DNA from: Proteus penneri
GTDB lineage: Bacteria; Pseudomonadota; Gammaproteobacteria; Enterobacterales; Enterobacteriaceae
Reading direction: 5' to 3'
Length of the DNA: 64,000 nt
NCBI RefSeq assembly: GCF_003144535.1
Contig: NZ_PHFJ01000002.1
Location: 310,001-374,000 of the forward strand
Every line of letters begins with the position of its first letter. The first letter of the stretch is position 1. Positions 18,868 through 28,579 of this stretch are shown one piece after another. Under the pieces are notes generated by a model that was given only the letters and a program-made list of their open reading frames with translations, was not told the origin of the DNA and did not search any database. The position numbers and the translations under genes were made by a program.

Positions 18868-20157
18868 GTGTGCTCAGGTCAACAACATCGTCATGAAGAT
18901 AAACATGAGCAAATATTATGTCCTCAGTGCGATCTGGTGGTCAGTGTTCCTCAATTAGTACAAGGAACAAAAGCAACATGCCCTCGTTGTCATACTGTAT
19001 TAATTGCACGTTGGCGTCAGCCTTTTTATCAACCTGTTGCTCTAGCAATCAGCGCATTATTTATGTTGCTAATGGCAAGTCAGTTCACTTTCGTGAGTAT
19101 GGAAGTGGCTGGTATCACCAACAACATCACATTGATGCAAATTCCAACGGTTATGTTTAGTGAAAATTACGTCGAATTAGGCGCATTTTTCTTACTGTTT
19201 GTCCAAATTGTGCCAGCTTTTTGTATGGTGGCAATTTTACTGCTTTGTACGCCAATTCAATTGCCCAGAAAGCTACAAATTTGGCTATCACGTATTTTAT
19301 TCCAATTAAAATCGTGGTGTATGGCAGAAATTTTTCTGGCGGGAATTTTAGTCAGTTTCGTAAAATTAATGGCTTATGGTGATATTGGACTAGGGCTTAG
19401 TTTTCTTCCTTATGTGCTTTATTGCTTATTTCAAATTCGAGCATTCCAGTGCCTTGATAGACACACTTTATGGGAAAAATTAGAACCCCGCCCAAATTAC
19501 CCTGATATTGAATCAGGTCAATCGGGATTAAAACAAGGGGTTAGATTATGTCGCTCATGTACGGCAATCTTACCCGTAGATCAATACGAATGTAGTCGTT
19601 GTGAAGTGAAAGGACATGCAAGGAGACCTAAAAGTTTACAATGGACGGTTTCTTTGTTGATTACGTCACTTATTCTTTATATCCCCGCTAATTTATTACC
19701 AATCATGGTGACTGAATCATTAGGTAATGATATTTACTCCACAATTATGGCTGGGGTAATTTTGCTTTGGGAAGATGGCTCTTATCCTGTTGCGATGGTG
19801 ATATTTATTGCCAGTATTATGGTACCAAGTTTAAAAATGGTAGCAATTGCTTGGTTGTGTTGGGATGCACATAAATCTAATGGAAAAAGAGATCCTGCTA
19901 GAATGCATTTTCTCTACGAAGTTGTTGAATATGTAGGGCGTTGGTCGATGATTGACGTCTTCGTAATTGCTGTTTTAGCTTCATTAGTCAGAATGGGGCG
20001 TCTGATGAGCATCTATCCTGATTTTGGTGTGGTGCTATTTGCATTGGTTGTAGTATTAACTATGTTCTCTGCAATGATGTTTGATCCTCGGTTGACGTGG
20101 GATAAGTGTACAACCGATGATGATAAACCCACGATTAAGGAGCCTAAGGGTGACTGA
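18868..20157 (+). CDS. pqiA: Intermembrane transport protein PqiA
   Basis: An inner-membrane protein of 429 residues with two repeats, each a zinc-ribbon pair (CPQC...CPRC near residues 17-44; CRSC...CSRC near 230-250) followed by four predicted membrane helices. PqiA works with PqiB and PqiC in a tunnel for lipid movement between inner and outer membrane, induced by paraquat in E. coli. The start is GTG at 18868, preceded by AAGAGG. It overlaps pqiB by 8 bases, so translation is coupled. Confidence 0.95.
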   Translation: MCSGQQHRHEDKHEQILCPQCDLVVSVPQLVQGTKATCPRCHTVLIARWRQPFYQPVALAISALFMLLMASQFTFVSMEVAGITNNITLMQIPTVMFSENYVELGAFFLLFVQIVPAFCMVAILLLCTPIQLPRKLQIWLSRILFQLKSWCMAEIFLAGILVSFVKLMAYGDIGLGLSFLPYVLYCLFQIRAFQCLDRHTLWEKLEPRPNYPDIESGQSGLKQGVRLCRSCTAILPVDQYECSRCEVKGHARRPKSLQWTVSLLITSLILYIPANLLPIMVTESLGNDIYSTIMAGVILLWEDGSYPVAMVIFIASIMVPSLKMVAIAWLCWDAHKSNGKRDPARMHFLYEVVEYVGRWSMIDVFVIAVLASLVRMGRLMSIYPDFGVVLFALVVVLTMFSAMMFDPRLTWDKCTTDDDKPTIKEPKGD

Positions 20158-21802
20158 AAAGAATGAAACTGCTTTAACTGAAGCAAAAATTAACAAACTA
20201 AAAAGCTGGTCTCCGGTTTGGATCATACCACTTGTCACCTTACTGATTGGTGCGTGGATACTTTATTATCATTTCAGCCATCAGGGTCCAGAAGTTACAT
20301 TAATTACCTATAATGCAGATGGCATTGAAGCGGGTAAAACCAAAATTAAAAGTCGCAGTGTGGATATCGGTTTAGTTGAAAGTGTCTCACTCGATAGTAA
20401 TTTTAGTCGCGTTATTATTACGGCTCGCCTTGATAAAGAAATGAAAGAGTTGTTACGCGCAGATACTGCATTTTGGGTTGTAAGACCTCAAGTCGGTAAA
20501 GAGGGGGTAACGGGGCTAGGCACCTTGCTTTCTGGGGCTTACATAGAACTGCAACCGGGGTTAAAAGGTAAAGAAGAAGATGAATTTAATCTTCTCGACT
20601 CGCCACCGTTAGCTTCACCAGATGCAAAAGGTATTCGTATCAATTTAGTAAGTGAAGGGGCAGGCCAATTAAATGCGGGTGATCCTGTTTTATTTAGAGG
20701 TTACCAAGTCGGCTCTGTTGAAACCAGCGAATTCAACATTGAGAGCCGAGACATGCATTACCAACTCTTTATCAAAGCGCCTTATGACAAAATGGTGACA
20801 TCAAATGTTCGATTCTGGAAAGATTCAGGTATCGCTTTTGATATGTCTTCATCGGGTGTACGTGTTGAAATGGCATCACTTTCTACACTCTTTAGTGGTG
20901 GAGTTAGTTTTGATGTTCCTGCGGGATGGGTTCCAGGTGATCCTATTGAACCTAAAACAGAATTCAAGCTCTACGATAATGAAAAGAGTATTCAAAACTC
21001 GTTATATACCGACTATCGTAGCTACATTATGTTCTTCTCTGATTCTGTAAGAGGATTGCAAGCAGGTGCCCCTGTGGAATTCCGCGGAATTCGCATGGGA
21101 ACGGTTGTACAAGTGCCTTATTACACTAAAGGTATGCAACAATCATTGGATAAAGATTTTCGTATTCCTGTTCTTATTCATGTTGAACCAGAACGTTTTG
21201 CTAATGATGTCGGTGAGAGTTTCGACTTCGTTAAAGAAATTACTTTTGCTTCTAATAATGGATTAAGAGCATCATTGAAATCAGGTAACCTTTTAACTGG
21301 GGCACTTTATATTGATCTTGATTTCTACCCTGATGAAGCTAAATGGAAAGGGCCTCAAGAAGTTGCTGGTATCCAACAAATTCCAACAGTTAGCTCAGGT
21401 TTAGCGCAAATTCAGCAAAAAGTGATGACATCACTGGATAAGATCAACAATCTTCCTGTTGAGCCAATGCTTAAAGAAATGACGGCAACATTATCTGAAA
21501 GCCAAAAAGCGGTCAGTGAAGCGAAAGAAACACTGAAGTCATTGAATGCGATGATTGGCAGTGATGAATTTAGAAATCTTCCTAGTGATATTCAGCAATC
21601 ATTGAAAGAGATCAATCGTAGTATGCAAGGCTTCCAACCGGGCTCTCCTGCGTATGGAAAAATGATTGATAATATGCAACAGCTTGATCAAGTGCTAAGA
21701 GAGATGCAGCCTTTATTGAAAACATTGAACAATAAAAGTAATGCATTAATTTTTGAGGCGAAGGAAGGTAAAGATCCAGAACCAAAGAGGGCTGAAAAAT
21801 AA
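20150..21802 (+). CDS. pqiB: Intermembrane transport protein PqiB (MCE domains)
   Basis: A 550-residue protein with one N-terminal membrane helix (WSPVWIIPLVTLLIGAWILY) and three MCE domains that form the periplasmic needle linking inner and outer membranes. The C-terminal third is helical and coiled-coil-like, as in E. coli PqiB. The start GTG at 20150 is chosen over an upstream ATG at 20117, because TAAGGAG lies 8-9 bases before it and the resulting MTExN...KxxSWSPVW matches the family. It is the middle gene of pqiABC. Confidence 0.96.
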   Translation: MTEKNETALTEAKINKLKSWSPVWIIPLVTLLIGAWILYYHFSHQGPEVTLITYNADGIEAGKTKIKSRSVDIGLVESVSLDSNFSRVIITARLDKEMKELLRADTAFWVVRPQVGKEGVTGLGTLLSGAYIELQPGLKGKEEDEFNLLDSPPLASPDAKGIRINLVSEGAGQLNAGDPVLFRGYQVGSVETSEFNIESRDMHYQLFIKAPYDKMVTSNVRFWKDSGIAFDMSSSGVRVEMASLSTLFSGGVSFDVPAGWVPGDPIEPKTEFKLYDNEKSIQNSLYTDYRSYIMFFSDSVRGLQAGAPVEFRGIRMGTVVQVPYYTKGMQQSLDKDFRIPVLIHVEPERFANDVGESFDFVKEITFASNNGLRASLKSGNLLTGALYIDLDFYPDEAKWKGPQEVAGIQQIPTVSSGLAQIQQKVMTSLDKINNLPVEPMLKEMTATLSESQKAVSEAKETLKSLNAMIGSDEFRNLPSDIQQSLKEINRSMQGFQPGSPAYGKMIDNMQQLDQVLREMQPLLKTLNNKSNALIFEAKEGKDPEPKRAEK

Positions 21803-22374
21803 TGAGATACATCATTGGGATATTTGTTTTGATGCTAACGGCATGTTCAAGCCAACCTGAGAAAACCTATTATCAGTTACCTGATATTTACCAAACAGGG
21901 GTATCAGCACAAGTCACGACAACACAGTCAGCGAAAAAGCCTCAAATCTGGGTTCAGCCGATCCGTTTGTCTAGTATGTTAGTAAATGCAGGTATTGTTT
22001 ATCAAACGACGGATATTAACTATACCGTGGCAAATCAGCATCTATGGATTAATCCACTTGATCAGCAATTACAGCAGAACCTTATTTCAGGTTTAACTAA
22101 AGCATTGCCAGGTACTGTTGTTGCAAATCAACCTGTTGAAGATAACTTAGCGAAATTAACGGTCACAGTTAATTATTTTCAAGGCCGTTATGATGGACAG
22201 GTAATTATTTCAGGTGATTGGATTTATACTGAAAATAATAAAGTGATTAATCAGCCATTCTCTTTAGTTCTACCACAAACTGAAGATGGTTACCCTGCTT
22301 TAGTGCGTACATTAGGGCAGGGATGGGAGCAAGTTATTTCTGATATAGCGAAAGCAATTCAAGCTCAATATTAA
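21802..22374 (+). CDS. pqiC: Outer-membrane-associated lipoprotein PqiC
   Basis: A 190-residue lipoprotein with signal MRYIIGIFVLMLTAC (lipobox LTAC, Cys15), belonging to the YmbA/PqiC family. In E. coli PqiC sits at the outer membrane and docks the PqiB needle. Its ATG overlaps the pqiB stop by one base (TAATG), indicating coupled translation. The operon is closed by the terminator at 22400-22445. Confidence 0.95.
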   Translation: MRYIIGIFVLMLTACSSQPEKTYYQLPDIYQTGVSAQVTTTQSAKKPQIWVQPIRLSSMLVNAGIVYQTTDINYTVANQHLWINPLDQQLQQNLISGLTKALPGTVVANQPVEDNLAKLTVTVNYFQGRYDGQVIISGDWIYTENNKVINQPFSLVLPQTEDGYPALVRTLGQGWEQVISDIAKAIQAQY

Positions 22375-22399
22375 CGAATTAGTACTACATTTTTTCACA

Positions 22400-22445
22400 C
22401 CCAATATTCACTTAAATTGTATTTAAGCAGGATATTGGGTTTTGT
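22400..22445 (+). terminator. Terminator of the pqiABC operon
   Basis: An 8-bp outer stem (CCCAATAT/ATATTGGG) with an inner stem (CTTAAAT/ATTTAAG) and a trailing TTTTGTTT. Confidence 0.85.
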
Positions 22446-22472
22446 TTATTTAAAAATAACAAAGGAAACGAT

Positions 22473-22886
22473 ATGTTAGAAACTCTGAAAAAGAAATATC
22501 CCACTGCAATCAGTTGGTCATTTGGTGATAACCCAGAGTTGGCAGATGAACTTGCTATGCTGGTGGTAGAAGGAAAAAAAACGGCAACATGTAGTTCATT
22601 AAGTGGTTTTTTTAGTGACAGTGCTATTCCTGTTATTGGCGGTTTTAGTATTATTTTAAATAGCCAAAATGAGCCTGTTTGTGTTATTCGTACACGTTCT
22701 TTGCAGTTAATACGATTTAATGAAGTTACAGAAGAGCTAGCTAAGAGAGAAGGTGAAGGAGATTTAAGCTTGGCATATTGGCAAGAAGGACATAAAGCGT
22801 TCTTTAATCGAGAAGGTTTTTTTTCAGAAGATATGGAGTTGGTATTTGAAGAGTTTGAATTAATAGAAGTATGTAAGAGGTATTAA
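22473..22886 (+). CDS. ASCH-domain protein
   Basis: A 137-residue soluble protein with the ASCH fold (PUA-like, expected to bind RNA). Family features seen: KKTATCSS near residue 32, RTRSLQLIRFNEVTEELAKREGEGDLSLAYWQEGHKAFF in the second half, and an acidic strand near the end. Some ASCH proteins are ribonucleases or N4-acetylcytidine amidohydrolases; which applies here cannot be told. An AAAGGAAAC site precedes the ATG. It is inserted between pqiC and rmf, which are adjacent in E. coli, so it is an accessory gene in a conserved block. Confidence 0.85.
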   Translation: MLETLKKKYPTAISWSFGDNPELADELAMLVVEGKKTATCSSLSGFFSDSAIPVIGGFSIILNSQNEPVCVIRTRSLQLIRFNEVTEELAKREGEGDLSLAYWQEGHKAFFNREGFFSEDMELVFEEFELIEVCKRY

Positions 22887-23357
22887 TAGCTTATTTTGCT
22901 TTCAATGAGAGCTAATTCCTTAATAAAACAAGGTAATTAAAAAGAATTTTCTACGAAAAAAATAGCAACAGAGCAAAAATTAATACTTATCAACCAAGTC
23001 TTATATTGACATAAATTTAAACGTAAATATCAATTTATCTTATTTAATTTATTGGTTATATAAGGTAAAAATAACCAAAGTCACTTTTAATTATTATTTT
23101 TATTAAATATCAATATGTTAATTTTTGTCTTGGTGTGATCTTTAAAATAATTGATAAACCCTTTCAATAAAGTATTAAATAAAATAAATAATAACATTGA
23201 TTATTAAGTTTGTAGTCAGCGCAATATCACAAATATGACATTTGTATTAACTTCTTTACTTGCTTAAATGCTCAATAAAGCGTATCAACTTATAGTGGTT
23301 GTTGAAAAACAATCATTATCTTTCCGCTTAAACTTAGAACGTGAGGGTTGTCTAGAT
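22887..23357. other. Long AT-rich leader upstream of rmf
   Basis: About 470 bases of very AT-rich DNA with no supported gene. It must carry the rmf promoter, which in E. coli is growth-phase and ppGpp controlled. I could not point to individual boxes. Confidence 0.5.
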
Positions 23358-23528
23358 ATGAAAAGACAGAAACGAGATCGTTTAGCAAGAGCATTATCGA
23401 AAGGTTATCAAGCTGGTATGCAAGGTCGTTCAAAAGAACTTTGCCCTTATTTCGCCATTGATGCGCGTTCACATTGGCTTGGAGGTTGGCGACAGGCCAT
23501 GGAAGATCGCCCAAGTCTGGTAAAATAA
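23358..23528 (+). CDS. rmf: Ribosome modulation factor
   Basis: A 56-residue basic protein that binds the 30S subunit and drives formation of inactive 100S ribosome dimers in stationary phase. The sequence MKRQKRDRLARALSKGYQAG and the end CPYFAIDARSHWLGGWRQAMEDR are near-identical to E. coli Rmf (55 residues). ATG 23358 is chosen for that reason; the frame is open further upstream but without homology. It is followed by fabA in convergent orientation, as in E. coli. Confidence 0.97.
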   Translation: MKRQKRDRLARALSKGYQAGMQGRSKELCPYFAIDARSHWLGGWRQAMEDRPSLVK

Positions 23529-23694
23529 ATAACCCGTCGTAGTGAAATAGATAATAGCTTATTTTTAGCTGTATTAAATATTATCACTAAGATTTTGCCG
23601 ACAATCAAAACGAGGGTTATCTATATATATTCCTATGTACATATTGAACATAGGACAATTTGCATATAAATAACAAACAATTAATTTGGATATT

Positions 23695-23724
23695 AAAAAG
23701 GCTTACATTTTTGTAAGCCTTTTT
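23695..23724. terminator. Bidirectional terminator between rmf and fabA
   Basis: A 13-bp perfect stem (AAAAAGGCTTACA/TGTAAGCCTTTTT) with a 4-base T loop. It gives a T-run on both strands and serves the convergent genes. Confidence 0.93.
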
Positions 23725-23772
23725 ACGTTATATTGTCATTATTTCTATAATAGATTCGGATGGTTATCTATC

Positions 23773-24291
23773 TTAGAATGCAGTTGTATCTTTAAATAAG
23801 CCAACTTTTAAGTCTTTTGCTTCATAAATCAGCTTACCATCAACATATACTTCACCATCGGCAATACCCATAATCAGTTTACGATTGATAACACGTTTGA
23901 AATCAATTTTATAGGTAACTTTTTTTGCTGTTGGTAATATTTGTCCAGTGAATTTTACTTCACCAACACCAAGCGCACGGCCTTTGCCTTCGCCACCAAG
24001 CCAGCCAAGATAGAAGCCGACAAGTTGCCACATGGCATCTAGGCCTAAGCAACCTGGCATAACAGGATCATTGACGAAGTGACAATCAAAGAACCATAAA
24101 TCTGGCTTGATATCGAATTCTGCTTCGATAAAGCCTTTATTATGGGAGCCGCCATCTTCCGTCATTTTAATGATGCGATCCATCATTAGCATATTACCAG
24201 ATGGCAGTGGTGGGCCATCTTGGCCAAACAATTCACCACGGCCGGAAGCAATGAGGTCTTCTTTAGAATAAGATTCGCGTTTATCAACCAT
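23773..24291 (-). CDS. fabA: 3-hydroxydecanoyl-ACP dehydratase/isomerase
   Basis: A 172-residue hot-dog-fold enzyme (same length as E. coli FabA) that dehydrates 3-hydroxydecanoyl-ACP and isomerises trans-2- to cis-3-decenoyl-ACP, the branch point for unsaturated fatty acids. The catalytic His is in [15 protein letters not shown] and the Asp in LGLDAMWQ. The upstream region keeps FadR- and FabR-type operators (listed separately), so both activation and repression are expected as in E. coli. Confidence 0.97.
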   Translation of the reverse strand: MVDKRESYSKEDLIASGRGELFGQDGPPLPSGNMLMMDRIIKMTEDGGSHNKGFIEAEFDIKPDLWFFDCHFVNDPVMPGCLGLDAMWQLVGFYLGWLGGEGKGRALGVGEVKFTGQILPTAKKVTYKIDFKRVINRKLIMGIADGEVYVDGKLIYEAKDLKVGLFKDTTAF

Positions 24292-24329
24292 TGTCTATAT
24301 AGCCTTTATCAAGTGTAAGAGAACAGAAT

Positions 24330-24347
24330 AGCTTACACTTGTACGCT
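24330..24347 (-). promoter_or_regulatory. FabR-type operator before fabA
   Basis: On the minus strand AGCGTACAAGTGTAAGCT is a near-palindrome matching FabR sites of fabA/fabB (AGCGTACAcgTGTtxGCT type). FabR represses unsaturated fatty acid genes. It lies about 40 bases upstream of the fabA start, next to the FadR-like site. Confidence 0.75.
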
Positions 24348-24348
24348 G

Positions 24349-24365
24349 AACAACTCCGATCACTT
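24349..24365 (-). promoter_or_regulatory. FadR-type operator before fabA
   Basis: On the minus strand AAGTGATCGGAGTTGTT resembles the FadR activator site of E. coli fabA (ACTGATCGGACTTGTT type), in the same order and spacing relative to the FabR site. FadR would activate fabA in the absence of long-chain acyl-CoA. Confidence 0.7.
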
Positions 24366-24374
24366 GAAACAGAA

Positions 24375-26117
24375 TTATCTGAATAGACGTAAGAACCAAG
24401 GTAATTTAGGTCTATCTTGATTATTTGCAAGTGTTATACGATCATGAATAACAGCTAACAAGTGTGAGTCTGATTGTTCTGCTTCACATTGCTCTTCATA
24501 ATATGGCTGACGAGTCAGTAACGTTATTGCTTCTGCTACATGAGTAACAGGCCAAATATGAAATTTTTCTTCTTTTACCGCTTGTTGCACATTTTCGTTG
24601 AGTACAAGATGGCGAATATTGGCGAGAGGAATAATTACACCTTGTGCACCGGTTAACCCTCTTTGTTGGCAGATATCAAAGAAGCCTTCGATTTTTTGGT
24701 TTACGCCACCAATCGGTTGGACTTGACCAAATTGATCAACAGCACCTGTAACAGCAATTTGCTGATCAATAGGTTGTTGTGCCAGAGTACTAATAAAAGC
24801 ACATAATTCAGCCAAAGAGGCGCTATCACCATCAACCTCTCCATATGATTGTTCAAAAACAATCGAAGTACTAAATGGCTGTGGTTGGTCTAAACGTAGT
24901 TCTGAGTTTAAGTAAGCTTGCATAATCATCATGCCTTTTGCATGAATATTTCCGCCAAGCTCAGCTTTTCGCTCAACATCCGTAAACTCACCATCACCTA
25001 TATGTGCAACGCAGGTGATGCGAGTCGGTTCTCCGATTAAATCAGGGTATCCAGGGTAATCTAAGACAGAAAGTCCATTGATTTGACCAATAGCTTCACC
25101 TTCTGTTTGTATCATAACTTGGTCTTGTAAAATCTCATCACGACTACGTTCTAACAAATAACTGTGTCGCCATAGGCGATTTTCTTCTGCTTTTTTCAAT
25201 GCATCAGCATTTAGAGAAGCATCATGATTAAAACGTATTGCATAACGAAGCTGGCGTAAGATCCATTCTAAATCTAGGCTTAGAATTAGCTGATCTTCAT
25301 GTTGTCTTGCTGCTTGTGTTAATAAGACTTCCCAAGCATCCGCAGATAAAGAAGGGAGGCGATATTTTTGGCACAATGAGTTTACAAAACCACACCATTG
25401 AGAAAGCGTGGTTTCGTTATCTAAATACATGTCGTATTCATATTCACCATATAAAGCAGTGCTGCTTAGTTCCGGCTCCATAAATTCAAGCTCTTCAAGA
25501 CTAAGTCTATCACCTACTAAAATAACACGAAGATTGAGTGGCATACTCTCAATAGGTAAAGGCAGGGATTGATTGTCATTCCAGACAAGCCATTCAAAAC
25601 GCTGTTCTTCAACCATTTTTTTAAGGCGGAACCACATGAGTGGTTGTGCAAGTAAAGATTTTATAGAGAGGACTAAGATGCCACCATTTATTTTATGCAA
25701 TAAGCCGGGACTGAGGGTGACTTCATCTTTGTGGCAATAGAATGAACCAAAAAGTTGTTCTGGCTCGATCCATTGGCAACAAGTAATAGATTCTGATGAT
25801 GAAAATGCACCTTGTACATTTTCTTGCCAATAGATTTTATTGGTTTCTGCTTGATAACTGCCAACAACAGGATCAGTTTTGATCCCTGATTGCGTTAATG
25901 TGTCTGTCAGCATATCAAAGTAAGCAGTTGAATCATCCGCTTTTAACAGCATAAACTGCCCTGAATCCGCATTGTTTAACCATTGCAAGCTTTCATACAG
26001 GCGAGGTTGAACCTCACGAAGTAGAGATGCAGGTAATTGAGATGCTGTCTGAAAGAAAGTTTGGTAGGAGGCGTAATCAGGACGTAACGCCTGCCATTCT
26101 AATTCGTTGTTTTTCAA
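24375..26117 (-). CDS. ycbZ: Lon-like protease YcbZ (LonH)
   Basis: A 580-residue protein with a degenerate N-terminal region and a C-terminal Lon-type serine protease domain. The Ser-Lys dyad is visible: Ser in VDGDSASLAELCAF and Lys in GGVNQKIEGFFD. The family is described as putative Lon-related, and an ATP-hydrolysing AAA+ core with clear Walker motifs is not evident here. It lies next to fabA and divergent from matP, as in E. coli. The role is little known; E. coli ycbZ mutants affect ribosome or translation phenotypes. Confidence 0.93.
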   Translation of the reverse strand: MKNNELEWQALRPDYASYQTFFQTASQLPASLLREVQPRLYESLQWLNNADSGQFMLLKADDSTAYFDMLTDTLTQSGIKTDPVVGSYQAETNKIYWQENVQGAFSSSESITCCQWIEPEQLFGSFYCHKDEVTLSPGLLHKINGGILVLSIKSLLAQPLMWFRLKKMVEEQRFEWLVWNDNQSLPLPIESMPLNLRVILVGDRLSLEELEFMEPELSSTALYGEYEYDMYLDNETTLSQWCGFVNSLCQKYRLPSLSADAWEVLLTQAARQHEDQLILSLDLEWILRQLRYAIRFNHDASLNADALKKAEENRLWRHSYLLERSRDEILQDQVMIQTEGEAIGQINGLSVLDYPGYPDLIGEPTRITCVAHIGDGEFTDVERKAELGGNIHAKGMMIMQAYLNSELRLDQPQPFSTSIVFEQSYGEVDGDSASLAELCAFISTLAQQPIDQQIAVTGAVDQFGQVQPIGGVNQKIEGFFDICQQRGLTGAQGVIIPLANIRHLVLNENVQQAVKEEKFHIWPVTHVAEAITLLTRQPYYEEQCEAEQSDSHLLAVIHDRITLANNQDRPKLPWFLRLFR

Positions 26118-26479
26118 GGTTACCGTTTTTATTATTGATTAGTGAAAAGAGATAATTAGATATCGTATAATTTGATATCTATCCTGCAATAAGACGGTTC
26201 TTTAACTGTCATCAACTGCATAGGCAGGGAATATGTATCGCTACGACCTTATAATGACGAGTTTATAAAATTGGTCATTACGGTTTTATGATAGCGACGC
26301 TCGATTCTATCATAACGTGCTCAGAAAACTATCCCTTATCAAGGCCTGTTATTAATTGATAAGAAAGATTATCTAAAATAACTTTGCCTATAAAATAGGC
26401 AAAAAATTTCGGTTCAGTGGAAGTATTTTTGTAAAATTGTTGATATGCTACTATATAGTTACGCTGTCACGGGGGCTAT
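26118..26479. other. Structured spacer between ycbZ and matP
   Basis: 360 bases between divergent starts. It holds nested inverted repeats: TAATGAC 26252-26258 with GTCATTA 26274-26280, an outer TCGCTA 26238-26243 with TAGCGA 26292-26297, and a competing 9-bp hairpin TTATGATAG 26286-26294 with CTATCATAA 26307-26315. The outer stem and the second hairpin overlap and cannot form together. No ORF is supported. Confidence 0.55.
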
Positions 26480-26941
26480 ATGAAATATCAACAATTAGAG
26501 AACCTAGAATGTGGTTGGAAATGGGCCTATCTAGTAAAAAAACACCGTGAAGGTGAATTAATTACCCGTTATATAGAAAAAAGTGCTGCGGATGAAGTTG
26601 TCGAGCAATTGTTGCTTCTTGAATCGCAACCATTAAAAGTTTTAGAGTGGATAGATTTGCATATGAATCCTGACTTATCTAATCGGATGAAGCAAACTAT
26701 TCGAGCTCGTAGAAAACGTTATTTTAATGCTGAACATCAACACACGCGCAAAAAATCAATCGATTTAACGTTTAAAGTTTGGCAACGCTTATCTGCATTG
26801 TCACAACGAAGAGGAATAACATTATCAGAAACAATAGTGCAATTAATTGAAGATGCTGAGAGAAAAGAGCAATATGCATTAAAAGTGCATAATTTAAAAG
26901 ATGAGCTTATTGAGTTATTAGTACGTGATAAAGAAAAATAA
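26480..26941 (+). CDS. matP: Macrodomain Ter organiser MatP
   Basis: A 153-residue DNA-binding protein. In E. coli it binds matS sites in the Ter macrodomain, bridges them and links Ter to the divisome through ZapB. It has an N-terminal helical bundle ([14 protein letters not shown]) and a ribbon-helix-helix with [29 protein letters not shown], then a C-terminal coiled coil. The start ATG follows GGGGGCTAT. The position between ycbZ and ompA is conserved. Confidence 0.96.
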   Translation: MKYQQLENLECGWKWAYLVKKHREGELITRYIEKSAADEVVEQLLLLESQPLKVLEWIDLHMNPDLSNRMKQTIRARRKRYFNAEHQHTRKKSIDLTFKVWQRLSALSQRRGITLSETIVQLIEDAERKEQYALKVHNLKDELIELLVRDKEK

Positions 26942-27049
26942 GTTACATCAATTTTGTCTTACTTTACAGGTTTTGGCAGTTTATTGTTATTAGCTTTTCG
27001 AAAATGTTCTTACCTTTATATTTTTACCTAATTTTATCACCATAAAAGA

Positions 27050-27074
27050 AAAACCCTGCCAGTGGCAGGGTTTT
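27050..27074. terminator. Bidirectional terminator between matP and ompA
   Basis: An 11-bp perfect stem (AAAACCCTGCC/GGCAGGGTTTT) with loop AGT, usable from either side. It serves ompA on the minus strand, where T-rich sequence follows. Confidence 0.92.
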
Positions 27075-27109
27075 GAATTCATCAATAGTAGATTATTCTA
27101 CTATCTGAA

Positions 27110-28231
27110 TTATTGACCAGGTTGAACAACAACTTCAGTTGTACCTTGGATTTCAATTTCAACACGACGGTCTGGCGCTAAGCAATCGATCAGAGCTGAA
27201 CGAGCTTTAACGTTGTCACATGTGTTGCCAGTAACTGGATTTTCTTTACCACGACCTTCTGCAGAGATGCTGTTTGCAGGGATACCTTTAGATACCAGGT
27301 AATCAACTACAGATTGAGCACGTTTTTCTGACAGAGGCAGGTTGTAGTTTTGTGAACCGATACGGTCAGTGTAACCGATAACTACTACACGACCTTGAGT
27401 TGGGTCGATGTTAGCCAGTTCATTGTACAGACCATTCAGAGCTTCTTGACCTTCAGCTTTCAGAGTAGATTTGTTGAAGTTGAACAGAACGTCTGAACGC
27501 AGAGTAAAGGTTTTGTTCTCAACAACTGGAGCTGGAGCTACAACTGGTGCTGGAGCTACAACTGGTGCTGGAGTTTCTTGGTTGAAACGGTAAGCAACAC
27601 CAACACTCAGCATGCCGTTGTCTGGACGTGCATTCAGAGTACCTTTATCACCGATGTTGTTGATCCACTGATATTCAACACGGGTAGCGATGTTTGGAGT
27701 GATCGCGTATTCAGTACCTAATGCGAATACTGGAGAAACGCCAGTATCATTTTTAGAGAAACGTCTTTGAGTATCTGCTGAAGTTTCATCACCGGTTGCA
27801 GAAGGATCTTTTGAAGTTTCATTAACGGTTGCAGAAGAATCTGCACGCCATACCATACCACCTAAACGAGTATAAACGTCTAGGTCTTCCATTACTGGAT
27901 AGCTTAATTTAGTAGTTAACTGGATACCTTGAGCTTTGAAAGCACCGTTGTTGTATGAACCTTTGTAAGTCATACGACCTAACCAGTCATAACCCAGCTC
28001 AAAACCTAAGTATTGGTTGTATTGATAACCAGCAAATGCACCAGCACCTAATTGGTCTTTATGAGTATTACCGTTACCGATAGATACATCATTCCATTGG
28101 TTGCTAGTACTTTGGTATTGAGACCAACCTAATTTACCACCAGTATACCAGGTATTGTCTTTTGGGGCTGCTTGCGCTGCAGTTGCGAAAGCTGCCACTG
28201 CCACTGCTAATGCGATAGCTGTCTTTTTCAT
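27110..28231 (-). CDS. ompA: Outer membrane protein A
   Basis: A 373-residue protein: signal peptide ([21 protein letters not shown]), an 8-strand N-terminal beta-barrel starting [15 protein letters not shown], a Pro-Ala-Val linker with PAPVVA repeated, and a C-terminal OmpA/peptidoglycan-binding domain ([27 protein letters not shown], with Asp and Arg for diaminopimelate). It anchors the outer membrane to the wall and is a major surface antigen. One surface loop is longer than in E. coli and contains an 11-residue tandem near-duplication (27777-27842). ATG 28231 follows GAGGTGTAAA. A long leader upstream is usual for ompA. Confidence 0.97.
   Translation of the reverse strand: MKKTAIALAVAVAAFATAAQAAPKDNTWYTGGKLGWSQYQSTSNQWNDVSIGNGNTHKDQLGAGAFAGYQYNQYLGFELGYDWLGRMTYKGSYNNGAFKAQGIQLTTKLSYPVMEDLDVYTRLGGMVWRADSSATVNETSKDPSATGDETSADTQRRFSKNDTGVSPVFALGTEYAITPNIATRVEYQWINNIGDKGTLNARPDNGMLSVGVAYRFNQETPAPVVAPAPVVAPAPVVENKTFTLRSDVLFNFNKSTLKAEGQEALNGLYNELANIDPTQGRVVVIGYTDRIGSQNYNLPLSEKRAQSVVDYLVSKGIPANSISAEGRGKENPVTGNTCDNVKARSALIDCLAPDRRVEIEIQGTTEVVVQPGQ
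27777..27842 (-). repeat. 33-bp tandem near-duplication inside ompA
   Basis: Bases 27777-27809 and 27810-27842 are two adjacent 33-base units differing at a few positions. They encode [11 protein letters not shown] and [11 protein letters not shown] in an extracellular loop before [15 protein letters not shown]. coli OmpA has only a short loop here. The repeat keeps the frame (11 codons each). Confidence 0.9.
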
Positions 28232-28579
28232 TTTACACCTCGTTATCATCCAAGTTAGGCATTTGGCTTTAAGCCTTATTATTTGCCCTTGGTTAAATTA
28301 TTGTTAGGAATCCAATACTTTCATCAAATGATGATCCCAAAAAATGGGATTTAAAGCATAACCTTAACGACATAAAGTCTACAATAAACTTAAAAAGTTA
28401 CAAGTAATCCTTTAAAATTCGACTTAAAATTTTAAAAAGATCTGCTTTATCTCACAATGAGAAAGATTCTGTATTTTTGTTAAATTTATTGTAACTATAT
28501 GATTTAGATTATAATTACATTTGACTTATCTTAAATGATACAAGGTCGTTTTGAGTATTAGGAAAACTCTTAAATTTCA
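28232..28579. other. ompA leader and promoter region
   Basis: About 350 AT-rich bases between the ompA start and the sulA stop. The part near ompA is expected to be its long mRNA leader. No coding frame is supported and I could not pin the promoter. Confidence 0.5.
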
